Assembly: GCA_017448965.1 (NCBI GenBank)
Contig: JAFSKK010000065.1
Span: 1 to 50,938, forward strand
Direction of reading: 5' to 3'
DNA from: Bacteroidaceae bacterium
GTDB taxonomy: Bacteria; Bacteroidota; Bacteroidia; Bacteroidales; Bacteroidaceae
Length of the DNA: 50,938 bases
The notes below the pieces were generated by a model. That model was not told the origin of the DNA. It saw only the letters and a program-made list of their open reading frames with translations, and made no database searches. Shown here in pieces: positions 1 through 8,194 of this stretch. Position numbers and translations under genes: made by a program. Numbering within the stretch: position 1 is the stretch's first letter; each line of letters begins with the position of its first letter.

Positions 1-87
1 GCGTCGCAAAAGATTGTCTTGCGGGACGACAATGTCATACAAGCCACTATATTCACTCAATGCAAACTCGTGTTCCTGAGACAGCAT
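1..87 (-). CDS. Transposase, N-terminal 29 residues only (partial)
   Basis: An open frame runs from ATG at 85-87 to the left window edge and starts MLSQEHEFALSEYSGLYDIV. The 'SxYSGLYDIVVPQDNLLRR' type of start is familiar from IS1182-family DDE transposases, which begin with a short segment around 'LYD-I-P-DN-LR'. The catalytic part is outside the window, so intactness cannot be judged. The gene starts about 120 bp inside the terminal repeat, as expected for the 5' end of an IS. The family assignment rests on these 29 residues alone. Confidence 0.65.
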   Translation of the reverse strand, partial: MLSQEHEFALSEYSGLYDIVVPQDNLLRR

Positions 88-209
88 AACCTTTACGTTT
101 TATGCCATAAAGGTACAAAAAAATCTGCACATAGCCAAATTATTTAGTGACTATGTGCAGAGATGAAGTGTCAAAAAGATGCTAACGGGACTTTTTCAGT
201 GCCCTCCCG
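1..209 (-). mobile_element. End of an insertion sequence (IS1182-like), cut by the window edge
   Basis: The outer end is a 22-bp sequence at 188-209 (on the minus strand it begins CGGGAGGGCACTG). The same 22 bases occur in opposite orientation at 50796-50817. Inside this end lies a hairpin with perfect 11-bp arms, TCTGCACATAG (124-134) and CTATGTGCAGA (151-161), then a -7-like TACCTTTA, then the start of a transposase gene that reads out of the window to the left. A subterminal hairpin ahead of the transposase start is a plausible place for transcription or transposition control; that is inference. Confidence 0.75.
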
Positions 210-252
210 TTGTCACAGACCTCTTTTATATATATAATTATGTGTAAGTTTT

Positions 253-2418
253 TTACTCCTCGTTGAGAATCTTCATGATTTCGCAACAGGCCTTAGCAAC
301 AGAGGTGCCAGGACCGAAGATGGCGGCTACACCTGCCTTGTAGAGGAAGTCATAGTCTTGTGCTGGGATGACACCACCAGCAATGACGAGGATGTCCTCA
401 CGACCCAGTTTCTTCAGCTCTTCGATCACCTGTGGCACAAGGGTCTTGTGACCTGCGGCAAGAGAGGAAACGCCAAGTACATCGACATCGTTCTCTACTG
501 CCTGACGGGCAGACTCGGCTGGGGTTTGGAAAAGAGGACCCATGTCCACGTCCATGCCGCAGTCGGCATAACCTGTTGCACACACCTTGGCACCACGGTC
601 GTGGCCGTCCTGTCCCATCTTGGCAATCATGATGCGAGGACGGCGACCATTTGCCTGAGCAAACTTCTCAGTTGCAGCGCAAGCCTCTTCGAAGGCCTTG
701 TCGCTCTTGGATTCTGAACTATACACGTTGCTGATTGTTCTGATAATTGCTTTATAACGACCTACGACAGCCTCGCAAGCGTCGGAGATTTCGCCAAGTG
801 TACAACGCAAGCCTGCTGCTTTCACAGCGAGGTCGAGGAGGTTGTTCTCGCTCTTCTTGCCATCCTTGAACTCTTGTACACACTTGGTGATTTCAGCCAA
901 TGCTGCCTGGCAAGCGGCTTCATCGCGGTTTGCCTTGAGTTCCTTGAGGGCAGCTTCCTGCTGCAGACGAACTGCTGTGTTATCGACTTCGAGGATGTCG
1001 AGTGGGTCTTCATGCTCAAGACGGTACTTGTTGGTGCCCACGATGGTCTGAGTGCCAGAGTCGATACGTGCCTGAGTACGTGCTGCAGCTTCCTCAATAC
1101 GCATCTTTGGCAGACCTGTTTCGATAGCCTTTGCCATACCGCCAAGTTTCTCGATTTCCTGAATGTGTTCCCAAGCCTTGTGAACCAACTCGTTGGTCAG
1201 CGTCTCCACGTAGTAAGAACCTGCCCAAGGGTCAATCTGCTTGCACACCTTCGTCTCGTTCTGGATGTAAATCTGTGTGTTACGAGCGATACGGGCAGAG
1301 AAGTCGGTTGGCAGGGCGATAGCCTCGTCGAGCGCGTTGGTGTGGAGTGACTGAGTGTGACCCAGCACGGCTGCCATTGCCTCGATACAGGTACGACCCA
1401 CATTGTTGAAGGGGTCTTGCTCGGTGAGTGACCAACCTGAGGTCTGAGAGTGAGTGCGGAGTGCGAGTGACTTCGGATTCTTGGCACCGAAACTCTTCAC
1501 AATCTTTGCCCACAACAGACGGCCTGCGCGCATCTTGGCAATCTCCATGAAGTGGTTCATGCCAATAGCCCAGAAGAAAGAGAGGCGAGGAGCAAAAGCA
1601 TCCACGTCGATACCTGCGTTCACACCCGTGCGGAGGTAGTCCATACCGTCGGCAAGTGTGTAAGCCAACTCGATGTCGGCAGTGGCACCTGCTTCCTGCA
1701 TGTGGTAGCCAGAGATGGAGATGCTATTGAACTTAGGCATCTTCTGGGATGTGTATTCGAAGATATCAGCGATAATCTTCATGGAGAATGCTGGTGGATA
1801 TATATATGTATTACGCACCATGAACTCCTTGAGGATATCATTCTGGATGGTACCAGCCATCTCTTCGAGTTTCGCACCCTGTTCCAGACCTGCGTTGATG
1901 TAGAAGGCGAGGATAGGGAGCACGGCACCGTTCATGGTCATGGAGACAGACATCTTGCTCAATGGGATGCCATCGAAGAGCACCTTCATGTTCTCCAAAG
2001 AACAGATAGACACACCAGCCTTACCCACGTCACCTACCACACGAGCGTTGTCGGGGTCGTAACCACGGTGAGTTGGGAGGTCGAATGCCACTGAAAGTCC
2101 CTTCTGACCAGAAGCGAGGTTTCTTCTGTAGAATGCGTTGGATTCTTCTGCCGTGGAGAAACCTGCGTACTGACGGATGGTCCAAGGACGGAAGGGGTAC
2201 ATCATCGAGTAAGGACCACGGAGATAAGGAGGAATACCGGCAGTGAAGTCGAGGTGCTCCATGCCTTCGAGGTCTTCCTTGGTATAAACGGGCTGAATGT
2301 CAATCTGCTCAGGAGTTCTCCAATTTGCGCTGATGCCATTCTCTTTCTGCCACTGCTGACCATTCTTCTGCTGAATGCCAGCGTAGATATCTATATCATT
2401 AAAATTCTTGCGTGCCAT
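253..2418 (-). CDS. mutB: Methylmalonyl-CoA mutase, large (alpha) subunit
   Basis: Catalyses the adenosylcobalamin-dependent interconversion of (R)-methylmalonyl-CoA and succinyl-CoA, the key carbon rearrangement of the succinate-propionate route common in Bacteroidales. The 721-aa length is normal. The N-terminal two thirds is the substrate-binding TIM barrel (for example [11 protein letters not shown] near residue 63 and [10 protein letters not shown] near 112). The C-terminal cobalamin-binding domain carries the DGHDRG motif with the cobalt-ligand His near residue 605. It follows mutA with a 2-nt gap, so the two subunits are surely co-transcribed and probably translationally coupled. No epimerase, decarboxylase or meaB chaperone gene is next to it. 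The stop is followed by an A/T-rich stretch and then the IS end, with no clear terminator. Confidence 0.97.
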   Translation of the reverse strand: MARKNFNDIDIYAGIQQKNGQQWQKENGISANWRTPEQIDIQPVYTKEDLEGMEHLDFTAGIPPYLRGPYSMMYPFRPWTIRQYAGFSTAEESNAFYRRNLASGQKGLSVAFDLPTHRGYDPDNARVVGDVGKAGVSICSLENMKVLFDGIPLSKMSVSMTMNGAVLPILAFYINAGLEQGAKLEEMAGTIQNDILKEFMVRNTYIYPPAFSMKIIADIFEYTSQKMPKFNSISISGYHMQEAGATADIELAYTLADGMDYLRTGVNAGIDVDAFAPRLSFFWAIGMNHFMEIAKMRAGRLLWAKIVKSFGAKNPKSLALRTHSQTSGWSLTEQDPFNNVGRTCIEAMAAVLGHTQSLHTNALDEAIALPTDFSARIARNTQIYIQNETKVCKQIDPWAGSYYVETLTNELVHKAWEHIQEIEKLGGMAKAIETGLPKMRIEEAAARTQARIDSGTQTIVGTNKYRLEHEDPLDILEVDNTAVRLQQEAALKELKANRDEAACQAALAEITKCVQEFKDGKKSENNLLDLAVKAAGLRCTLGEISDACEAVVGRYKAIIRTISNVYSSESKSDKAFEEACAATEKFAQANGRRPRIMIAKMGQDGHDRGAKVCATGYADCGMDVDMGPLFQTPAESARQAVENDVDVLGVSSLAAGHKTLVPQVIEELKKLGREDILVIAGGVIPAQDYDFLYKAGVAAIFGPGTSVAKACCEIMKILNEE

Positions 2419-2420
2419 AA

Positions 2421-4268
2421 TTAGATTCCGAGTTTAGCATTGTACGCCTTGAGCGTTTCGAGCTGGTTTGACTTAACATGAATGAAATTCTCGATGCCAG
2501 CAGCCTTGAGGTCTTCGGAGCAAGCGGGTGCACCTGCCACCACATACATGGCGCGACCGTTGAGGTACTGGAATGCTGGGATAGCGTACTCTGCGTACTC
2601 ATCGTCAGAAGAGCAGATGACCACGATGTCGGCACCAGCTGCAAGAGCGGCATCAACACCTTCCTCGACGGTCTTGAAGCCGAGGTTGTCCATCACCTTG
2701 TAACCTGCTGCAGCGAGGAAGTTGCAGGAGAACTGCGCACGTGCCTGACGCATGGCGAGGTTGCCGATGGTGAGCATGAACGCGATAGGCTGCTTGGCTG
2801 CCTTTTCGGAAGAGAGACGCAAAGACTCGAACTCAGAAGCCAGACGCTCCTTGTTGAGGGCTGGCAGTTCGCCGTCCTCATGGCATGAGCAGCAGCAAGC
2901 CATTGGGGTCTTGCCTTCTGATACTTCTGTGAAGTTGGGGAATTGGTTGGTTCCGAGGATGAACTCCTTACGCTTAGCAGCATCGGCATGACGCTTGTCG
3001 TTCGATGCGTTCACAGCCTTCACGATGTTGCCGTTGAGGGCTTCTGCCAAGAAACCGCCAGCGTTCTCCACTTCGAGGAATAGTTTCCAGCCTTCCTTGG
3101 CAATGGCATCAGTCAGATGCTCGATGGTGTAAGAACCGCCAGCCACATCGACGAGTTTGTCAAAGTGTGCCTCTTCCTTCAGCAGCAACTGCTGGTTGCG
3201 GGCGATGCGCTCGGCAAAGTCGGTGGGCACTTCGTATGGTTTGTCGAATGGAGTCACTACAATAGAATCCACATTGGCGATGGCTGCCGACATAGCTTCT
3301 GTCTGAGAGCGGAGCAAGTTCACGTATGAGTCAAACAACGTCTGGTTGTACTCTGAAGTGAAGGCGCACACGTGCATCTGGCAAGCGCAGTCGCACTTAG
3401 GCTCATACTGCTTCACGATCTGTGCCCAAAGCATACGGGCTGCACGGAATTTCGCAATCTCCATGAAGTAGTTCTCGCTCACGCCCATGTTGAACTTGAT
3501 GCGCTTGGCTGCTTCTGTAGCCTCCACACCAGCCTCGGTGAGGATGTTCAGATATTCAGCACCCCAAGCGAGGGCATAGCCGAGTTCCTGATAGATGTAA
3601 GCACCGGCATTGTTGAGTGCCACTGTGTTGACGTTGATGCACTTGTAGCCCGGAAGTTCAGCCAACGCTTCAATCAACGGTTTGGCATATTCGAGCACGG
3701 GAGTTACATCCTTACCCTTGCAAAGCACCTTGCTGATGGGGTCGAAGTTGATAGAACCCTTCAATTCTGCCAGCGGGTAGTTCTTCTCCTTGAAATACTC
3801 AACAAGCACCTGAGCCAGTTCCACGCAATGACGTTGGCAAGTCTTGAAGTTCAGTTCCACATACTGAGGCAGGATGCCATCGAGCAGGGTGGCGATGAAC
3901 TCCTTGTTCACGCTCTTGCCTGGCACCTTGAAACCGAGTGAGTCAACGCCTTTGTTCAGGATGTCGAGTGCCTTGGCGTTCGCAGCCTTCGCATCTTCAG
4001 CGTTAATCTCCTGGCGCACGAACCAGAGGTTGTTGTCTTTCTTGTTACCACGGATGAATGGGAATTCTCCAGGGAGAGAATCGACTGCCTTGAGGTCAGC
4101 CAAGTCCTCACGGCGATAGAAAGGCTGCACGTTGAAGCCTTCGTTGGTTCTCCAAACCAATCTCTTCTGGAAGTCAGCACCCTTGAGGTCCACCTCAATC
4201 TTGTCCAACCACTCTTGTGTGGTAGGCGCCTGAAACTCCGAGAAGAGTTTTTCTTTCATGTTAGCCAT
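2421..4268 (-). CDS. mutA: Methylmalonyl-CoA mutase, small (beta) subunit
   Basis: Non-catalytic partner of MutB in the heterodimeric enzyme. The 615 aa align by eye with the TIM-barrel and B12-like fold of the large subunit ([12 protein letters not shown]; a degenerate cobalamin-type domain near the end, [18 protein letters not shown]), but the DxHxxG cobalt motif is missing, as usual for this subunit. It is the first gene of the mutA-mutB operon, with a clear -33/-7 promoter about 85 bp upstream of the ATG. Oddity: between the two domains there is a short cysteine cluster, [12 protein letters not shown] at about residues 456-467, that could bind a metal or form disulphides. I do not know it as a conserved feature of the family. 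Confidence 0.95.
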   Translation of the reverse strand: MANMKEKLFSEFQAPTTQEWLDKIEVDLKGADFQKRLVWRTNEGFNVQPFYRREDLADLKAVDSLPGEFPFIRGNKKDNNLWFVRQEINAEDAKAANAKALDILNKGVDSLGFKVPGKSVNKEFIATLLDGILPQYVELNFKTCQRHCVELAQVLVEYFKEKNYPLAELKGSINFDPISKVLCKGKDVTPVLEYAKPLIEALAELPGYKCINVNTVALNNAGAYIYQELGYALAWGAEYLNILTEAGVEATEAAKRIKFNMGVSENYFMEIAKFRAARMLWAQIVKQYEPKCDCACQMHVCAFTSEYNQTLFDSYVNLLRSQTEAMSAAIANVDSIVVTPFDKPYEVPTDFAERIARNQQLLLKEEAHFDKLVDVAGGSYTIEHLTDAIAKEGWKLFLEVENAGGFLAEALNGNIVKAVNASNDKRHADAAKRKEFILGTNQFPNFTEVSEGKTPMACCCSCHEDGELPALNKERLASEFESLRLSSEKAAKQPIAFMLTIGNLAMRQARAQFSCNFLAAAGYKVMDNLGFKTVEEGVDAALAAGADIVVICSSDDEYAEYAIPAFQYLNGRAMYVVAGAPACSEDLKAAGIENFIHVKSNQLETLKAYNAKLGI

Positions 4269-4357
4269 AAAATATCAATTAAAAAAGTGTTGAAAAGTGT
4301 TTCGCATTATATATGTTAAAGTTCACGTGTATGTGGGCATGCGCGTGAAAAAGTCCA

Positions 4358-4390
4358 CAAAGGTACATCTTTTTTTTATCACCAACAAAG
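4358..4390 (-). promoter_or_regulatory. Promoter of mutA-mutB (Bacteroidetes -33/-7 type)
   Basis: On the minus strand CTTTG (4386-4390) is followed after about 20 nt by TACCTTTG (4358-4365), an exact match to the Bacteroidetes consensus TTTG...TAnnTTTG. The transcript should start near 4351, giving a leader of about 80 nt. Confidence 0.8.
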
Positions 4391-4531
4391 AAAAGACCTT
4401 TTTTCCTCTAAAAATAATTGTTTATGAAAAATAAGTCCCCATTTTGTAGCGAAACTTCCGTCGGACTTTTTCCACTACAGGCATGGTGGAAGTGTCGTAT
4501 TCGCCTCCCCCTCACCGCCGTAACAGAAGTC

Positions 4532-4614
4532 GTTCATAACTTATGAATATTTGTTCATAACTTATGAATAATTATCCGTAAGTTATGAATAATTATCCGT
4601 AACTTATGAACAAC
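4532..4614. repeat. Palindrome array A (tandem 20-25-bp units)
   Basis: Four consecutive copies of a palindrome of the form TTCATAAsTTATGAA, or its variant CCGTAAsTTATGAA, separated by ATATTTG or TAATTATCCG spacers. The axis base s is C, C, G, C in order. Array B at 20267-20352, read on the opposite strand, has the same sequence at 79 of 83 positions, with only the four axis bases changed. The array starts 15 bp downstream of the ruvC stop. Function unknown; it could be a protein-binding array, a 3' RNA structure, or a small non-coding mobile repeat. Confidence 0.9.
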
Positions 4615-4629
4615 TTGTTGCTTTCCGAG

Positions 4630-5205
4630 CTATTTATGCACTTTGTCCTCATTTTTCTTGACAAAGTCTTTCCATGAGCTGAATTTGTGTTCCACTTCGG
4701 GCTTACCCATCTGGATGAAGTGGCAGTAGGCGGCGCCGAGAGCATCGGTGGCATCGAGTTGCACGTCCATGTCCTCCTTCGAGATGTGGAGCATCCGCTG
4801 GAGCATGCCTGCCACTTGCTCCTTGGAGGCGGAGCCATTGCCTGTGATGGCCATCTTGATTTTGCGGGGTTCGTATTCGGTGATGGGGATGTCGCGCATG
4901 ATGGCGGCTGTGATAGCCACTCCTTGGGCGCGTCCGAGTTTGAGCATTGACTGCACGTTCTTGCCGTAGAAGGGGGCTTCGATGGCCATTTCGTCGGGGT
5001 GGTAGGAGTCGATGATGCTGGTGATGCGCTCGAATATCTTGCCGAGACGGAGGTAGTGGCTGGCGTATTTCTTGAGCTCGATGACGCCCATCGCCAGGAG
5101 TTCGGCCTTGTTGCCCACCACACGCAGCACGCCATAGCCCATCAGGTTGGTGCCTGGGTCTATTCCGAGGATGATTTTCTCTATGTGGGGGTTCTGTCTC
5201 GTCAT
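4630..5205 (-). CDS. ruvC: Holliday junction resolvase RuvC
   Basis: Endonuclease that cuts Holliday junctions at the end of recombination, working with RuvAB. The 191-aa length is typical. The acidic catalytic residues are visible: D in [12 protein letters not shown] near the N-terminus, E in [11 protein letters not shown], and the C-terminal pair in [18 protein letters not shown] chose the ATG at 5203-5205 ([16 protein letters not shown]). The frame stays open further upstream, but that would run back through the tRNA terminator and the tRNA-Thr gene. There is no strong -7 element directly upstream, so ruvC may be expressed by read-through from the tRNA promoter or from a weak one. Confidence 0.96.
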   Translation of the reverse strand: MTRQNPHIEKIILGIDPGTNLMGYGVLRVVGNKAELLAMGVIELKKYASHYLRLGKIFERITSIIDSYHPDEMAIEAPFYGKNVQSMLKLGRAQGVAITAAIMRDIPITEYEPRKIKMAITGNGSASKEQVAGMLQRMLHISKEDMDVQLDATDALGAAYCHFIQMGKPEVEHKFSSWKDFVKKNEDKVHK

Positions 5206-5220
5206 GCGTGTGATAGGATA

Positions 5221-5250
5221 AAAAAAGGGTGTACCTCTGGGCACACCCTT
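5221..5250 (-). terminator. Rho-independent terminator after tRNA-Thr
   Basis: Perfect 8-bp arms AAGGGTGT (5225-5232) and ACACCCTT (5243-5250) with a 10-nt loop. On the minus strand the stem is followed by a run of T. It lies between the tRNA 3' end and the ruvC start codon. Confidence 0.85.
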
Positions 5251-5259
5251 GCTTTCTTG

Positions 5260-5332
<73 letters not shown>

Positions 5333-5375
5333 GTTGCTGATGGCAAAAAGAAGGTGTCTTTTTGTTAAAAGCGCT

Positions 5376-5407
5376 GCAAAGGTAATACTTTTTTTTGTGA
5401 TGACAAC
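5376..5407 (-). promoter_or_regulatory. Promoter of tRNA-Thr
   Basis: Minus-strand TACCTTTGC (5376-5384) with a TTG-containing -33 region (5405-5407) about 20 nt upstream. Predicted start near 5370, some 38 nt before the mature tRNA. Confidence 0.7.
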
Positions 5408-5487
5408 AACTTTTTGTTAAATGTTTCATAAATTTGTGCCTCAATAATGAAAAATGCGCTTTAGAGGCGACAAAAACTATGTTTGAA

Positions 5488-6459
5488 ATGGGAAAAAACA
5501 AGAAATCTTGGTCGATTTTGGCCACTTGTCTTGTGCTCATCTCGGCGATGGTCGGGTTGAGCAACCTGTGGGCTTGTGTAGGATGTGGCGACTCGCTTCC
5601 TGCCGAGGTGAATGGCGGCGCTTTTGCCCCGTCGAGCAGTGAGGAAAGGAATGCCCAGTATGCGGCTCAGGAGCAGGAGGAGGCCTCCTTTGTGGAAGCA
5701 CGTGCCGAGGCTAATGAGGAGACTGCGGAAATCAACGAGAGCGAGTTCTCGCAGGAATTGCAGGACAATCTGGAACAGCCCGCCTCTTTGGGTAATGCCA
5801 AGGAGACGCTGATCTACAAGACCCAGTTCCTGATTTCGTACAATACGGCGAGGCTTTGCCCCAACTACGTGTGCTGGAGTTTGGATGCGAACCGTGCGTA
5901 TGGAAAGGTGCAGCGAACCAACAACTTTCATGGCGACCCATCCATGAGGGAGGAAATCCGCGTGGAGCATTTCGACTACAATGGCTCAGGGTATGACCGT
6001 GGGCACATGTGTCCTGCTGGCGACAACAAGAACACGGCGAAGGCGATGGATGAGTCTTTCTGCATGACCAACATGTGTCCGCAGAATCATGACCTCAACA
6101 CGGGTGCCTGGAACGATCTTGAGATGCAATGCCGTTCGTGGGCGAAGAATTATGGCACGTTGTACATTTGTTGCGGCCCCATCTTCGACTCCGATACCCC
6201 CAAGGCCTTCGGCCAGCGCCGCAACATACGGATTGCTGTTCCCGACCGCTTTTTCAAGGTGATTCTCACCCTCGGGCGCGTGCCGAAGGCCATCGGTTTC
6301 ATCTACCCCAACAAGCCCTGCAACGGCGACATGCGCCAGTATGCCGTCCCTGTGGACAGGGTTGAGAAAGAGACGGGCATCGACTTCTTTCATCGCTTGG
6401 AAGATAAGTTGGAGAAGGAACTGGAGCGGGATTGTAGTCCTGCCGCTTGGGGAATTTGA
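5488..6459 (+). CDS. Secreted DNA/RNA non-specific endonuclease (NUC1 / EndoG family)
   Basis: Predicted extracytoplasmic nuclease of the beta-beta-alpha-Me superfamily. The catalytic DRGH motif is at residues 170-173 (YDRGHMCPAGDN), with His173 as general base, followed by the metal-binding region of NMCPQNHDLNTGAWNDLE. The 323 aa begin with a hydrophobic segment (SILATCLVLISAMVGL) and LWAC, which could be a lipobox with Cys30 as the anchored residue; a tryptophan at -2 is unusual, so plain secretion is possible. A Glu/Ala-rich linker (about 45-100) separates anchor and enzyme. Start chosen at MGKNKKS because it gives a proper signal sequence; in-frame ATGs at 5434 and 5479 are alternatives. 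Likely roles are nutrient scavenging from DNA or biofilm DNA cleavage (inference). It is followed by pyrK across a five-heptad repeat. Confidence 0.9.
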   Translation: MGKNKKSWSILATCLVLISAMVGLSNLWACVGCGDSLPAEVNGGAFAPSSSEERNAQYAAQEQEEASFVEARAEANEETAEINESEFSQELQDNLEQPASLGNAKETLIYKTQFLISYNTARLCPNYVCWSLDANRAYGKVQRTNNFHGDPSMREEIRVEHFDYNGSGYDRGHMCPAGDNKNTAKAMDESFCMTNMCPQNHDLNTGAWNDLEMQCRSWAKNYGTLYICCGPIFDSDTPKAFGQRRNIRIAVPDRFFKVILTLGRVPKAIGFIYPNKPCNGDMRQYAVPVDRVEKETGIDFFHRLEDKLEKELERDCSPAAWGI

Positions 6460-6465
6460 GGTAAG

Positions 6466-6500
6466 TTGAAAATTGAAAGTTGAAAATTGAAAACTGAAAG
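6466..6500 (+). repeat. Five-heptad tandem repeat upstream of pyrK
   Basis: Exactly five 7-mers: TTGAAAA, TTGAAAG, TTGAAAA, TTGAAAA, CTGAAAG. The module ends 2 nt before the pyrK ATG and starts 6 nt after the nuclease stop. Each unit contains TGA, so it closes all three frames. It belongs to the stop-to-start repeat class described in the findings. Confidence 0.9.
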
Positions 6501-6502
6501 AT

Positions 6503-7279
6503 ATGAAGAAATACGTAAAGGATTTGACGGTGAAGGCGGTGGAATTTCCGCATGAGTTGTACGTGCTGTTGAAACTCACGGATAAGGAAACTTTGCCAGA
6601 AACAGTACCTGGTCAGTTTGTGGAAGTGAAGGTGGAGGGAAGTCCTCGGACGTTCTTGCGCCGACCCATCTCCATCAACTTCGTGGACAGGGAAAAAAAT
6701 GAATTGTGGCTGCTCATCAAGAAGGTGGGTGAGGGTACACACAAGTTGGCTGAGTTGAAGGTGGGCGACACCCTGAATCTGGTGTTCCCCTTGGGTAATG
6801 GTTTTTCGCCTGTTCAGAAGGAGGACGAGAAGGTGCTGCTGGTGGGAGGTGGCGTTGGTGTGGCTCCCTTGCTCGATTATGGGCAGTATCTGAAGGCGCA
6901 TGGTGCCAACCCTGTGTTTCTGCTGGGTGCCAGGAGCAAGAGTGACCTTTTGGAACAGGAACTCTTCAAGGCCATCGCGCCTGTCTATGTGACGACGGAA
7001 GACGGCTCTGAGGGCGAACGTGGCTTTGTGACGCAACACACATTATTAAATAAAGAGCACTTCGACCGCATCTCCGTGTGTGGCCCCAAACCCATGATGG
7101 TGAGTGTGGCAAGGTATGCGAAGGCAACGAACACCCCTTGTGAGGTGAGTCTTGAGAACATGATGGCTTGCGGCTTGGGTGCCTGCCTCTGTTGTGTGGA
7201 GAAGACTGTGAAGGGCAACGTGTGCGTGTGCAAGGAAGGCCCCGTGTTTGACATTAACGATTTAACTTGGAACATTTAA
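6503..7279 (+). CDS. pyrK: Dihydroorotate dehydrogenase B, electron transfer subunit
   Basis: Flavin and iron-sulphur subunit that passes electrons from PyrD to NAD+ in class 1B dihydroorotate dehydrogenase (pyrimidine synthesis). The 258 aa show an FAD-binding barrel (RTFLRRPISINF near residue 50), an NAD-binding half (LLVGGGVGVAPLLDYGQ near 112), and a C-terminal cysteine cluster for the [2Fe-2S] centre (MMACGLGACLCCVEKT followed by VCVCKEGPVF). It lies 3 nt upstream of pyrD in the usual pyrK-pyrD pair. Confidence 0.96.
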   Translation: MKKYVKDLTVKAVEFPHELYVLLKLTDKETLPETVPGQFVEVKVEGSPRTFLRRPISINFVDREKNELWLLIKKVGEGTHKLAELKVGDTLNLVFPLGNGFSPVQKEDEKVLLVGGGVGVAPLLDYGQYLKAHGANPVFLLGARSKSDLLEQELFKAIAPVYVTTEDGSEGERGFVTQHTLLNKEHFDRISVCGPKPMMVSVARYAKATNTPCEVSLENMMACGLGACLCCVEKTVKGNVCVCKEGPVFDINDLTWNI

Positions 7280-7282
7280 GGT

Positions 7283-8194
7283 ATGGCAGATTTAAGGACA
7301 AAAATAGCGGGTCTTGAGATGAAGAACCCCGTGATGACGGCATCGGGCACGTTTGGTTATGGTGTGGAATTTGCCGACTTCGTGAATCTGGAAGAGATTG
7401 GCGGCATCATCGTGAAGGGCACCACGCTCCATCCTCGCGAGGGAAATGACTATCCACGCATGGTGGAGACAGCCAGCGGTATGCTGAATTGTGTAGGTTT
7501 GCAGAACAAGGGTGTTGACTACTTCTGCAAGCACATCTATCCTGAACTCAAGAACATCAAGACGAATTTTCTTGTCAACGTGAGCGGCTCGTCGCCTGAA
7601 GATTATGCCGAATGTGCTGCACGTGTGAATGAACTTGACGGGATTCCTGCCATCGAACTGAACATCTCTTGCCCCAACGTGAAGCAGGGCGGTATGGCTT
7701 TTGGCGTGACAACTGAAGGTGCTGCCGCTGTGGTGAAGGCTGTTCGTGAGGCTTGTCATAAGACTTTGATTGTCAAACTATCGCCCAATGTTACTTCAAT
7801 CTCTGATATAGCATTGGCTGTGCAGGATGCGGGAGCCGATGCCGTCTCGCTCATCAACACGCTGATGGGGATGGTCATCGACATTGAGAAGCGTAAGCCT
7901 GTGTTGAGCATCGCCACGGGAGGCATGTCGGGGCCAGCTGTGAAGCCCGTTGCCGTCCGTTGTGTGTGGCAGGTGGCCAAGGCTGTCCAGATTCCCGTGG
8001 TGGGCTTGGGCGGCATCATGAATGCTGAGGATGCCATCGAGTTCCTTCTGGCAGGAGCATCGGCTGTGGAGATCGGTACGGCCAACTTCATCGACCCTGC
8101 TGTGACCCTGAAAGTGGTGAAGGGCATCGACGAATGGCTTGACCGTCATGGGTGCAAGTCAGTAAGCGAAATCATCGGACAACTGGATGCATGA
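7283..8194 (+). CDS. pyrD: Dihydroorotate dehydrogenase B, catalytic subunit
   Basis: Oxidises dihydroorotate to orotate using FMN, the fourth step of UMP synthesis; class 1B because it is paired with PyrK. 303 aa. It starts with [17 protein letters not shown] (FMN phosphate and substrate region), and the catalytic base is Cys130 in [13 protein letters not shown], as in class 1 enzymes. Later FMN-binding motifs are [11 protein letters not shown] and [28 protein letters not shown] (split here by eye into its two halves). Its stop codon overlaps the start of the next gene as ATGA, so the helicase gene is translationally coupled to it. Confidence 0.97.
   Translation: MADLRTKIAGLEMKNPVMTASGTFGYGVEFADFVNLEEIGGIIVKGTTLHPREGNDYPRMVETASGMLNCVGLQNKGVDYFCKHIYPELKNIKTNFLVNVSGSSPEDYAECAARVNELDGIPAIELNISCPNVKQGGMAFGVTTEGAAAVVKAVREACHKTLIVKLSPNVTSISDIALAVQDAGADAVSLINTLMGMVIDIEKRKPVLSIATGGMSGPAVKPVAVRCVWQVAKAVQIPVVGLGGIMNAEDAIEFLLAGASAVEIGTANFIDPAVTLKVVKGIDEWLDRHGCKSVSEIIGQLDA

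Larger units (their letters stand above)
4269..4629. other. Intergenic region ruvC-mutA (361 bp)
   Basis: Contains the mutA promoter (4358-4390) with a leader of about 80 nt that is too short for a cobalamin riboswitch, and the palindrome array A (4532-4614). The piece between them (4440-4531) is G/C-richer and includes GGTGGAAGTGTCGTA, which resembles AGTGGAAGTGCCGTA next to array B (near 20385). No open frame of interest was seen. Confidence 0.7.

Noticed and set aside
4269-4357. Cobalamin riboswitch in front of mutA
   Set aside because: The leader of about 80 nt is too short and lacks a B12-box-like sequence.
4532-4614. Array A considered as a CRISPR-like array
   Set aside because: Units are 20-25 bp, contiguous and palindromic, with no unique spacers and no cas genes nearby.
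4532-4614. Arrays A and B considered as invertible promoter switches
   Set aside because: There is no recombinase gene next to them and no complete promoter between inverted repeats. The two copies are 16 kb apart with essential genes between them.
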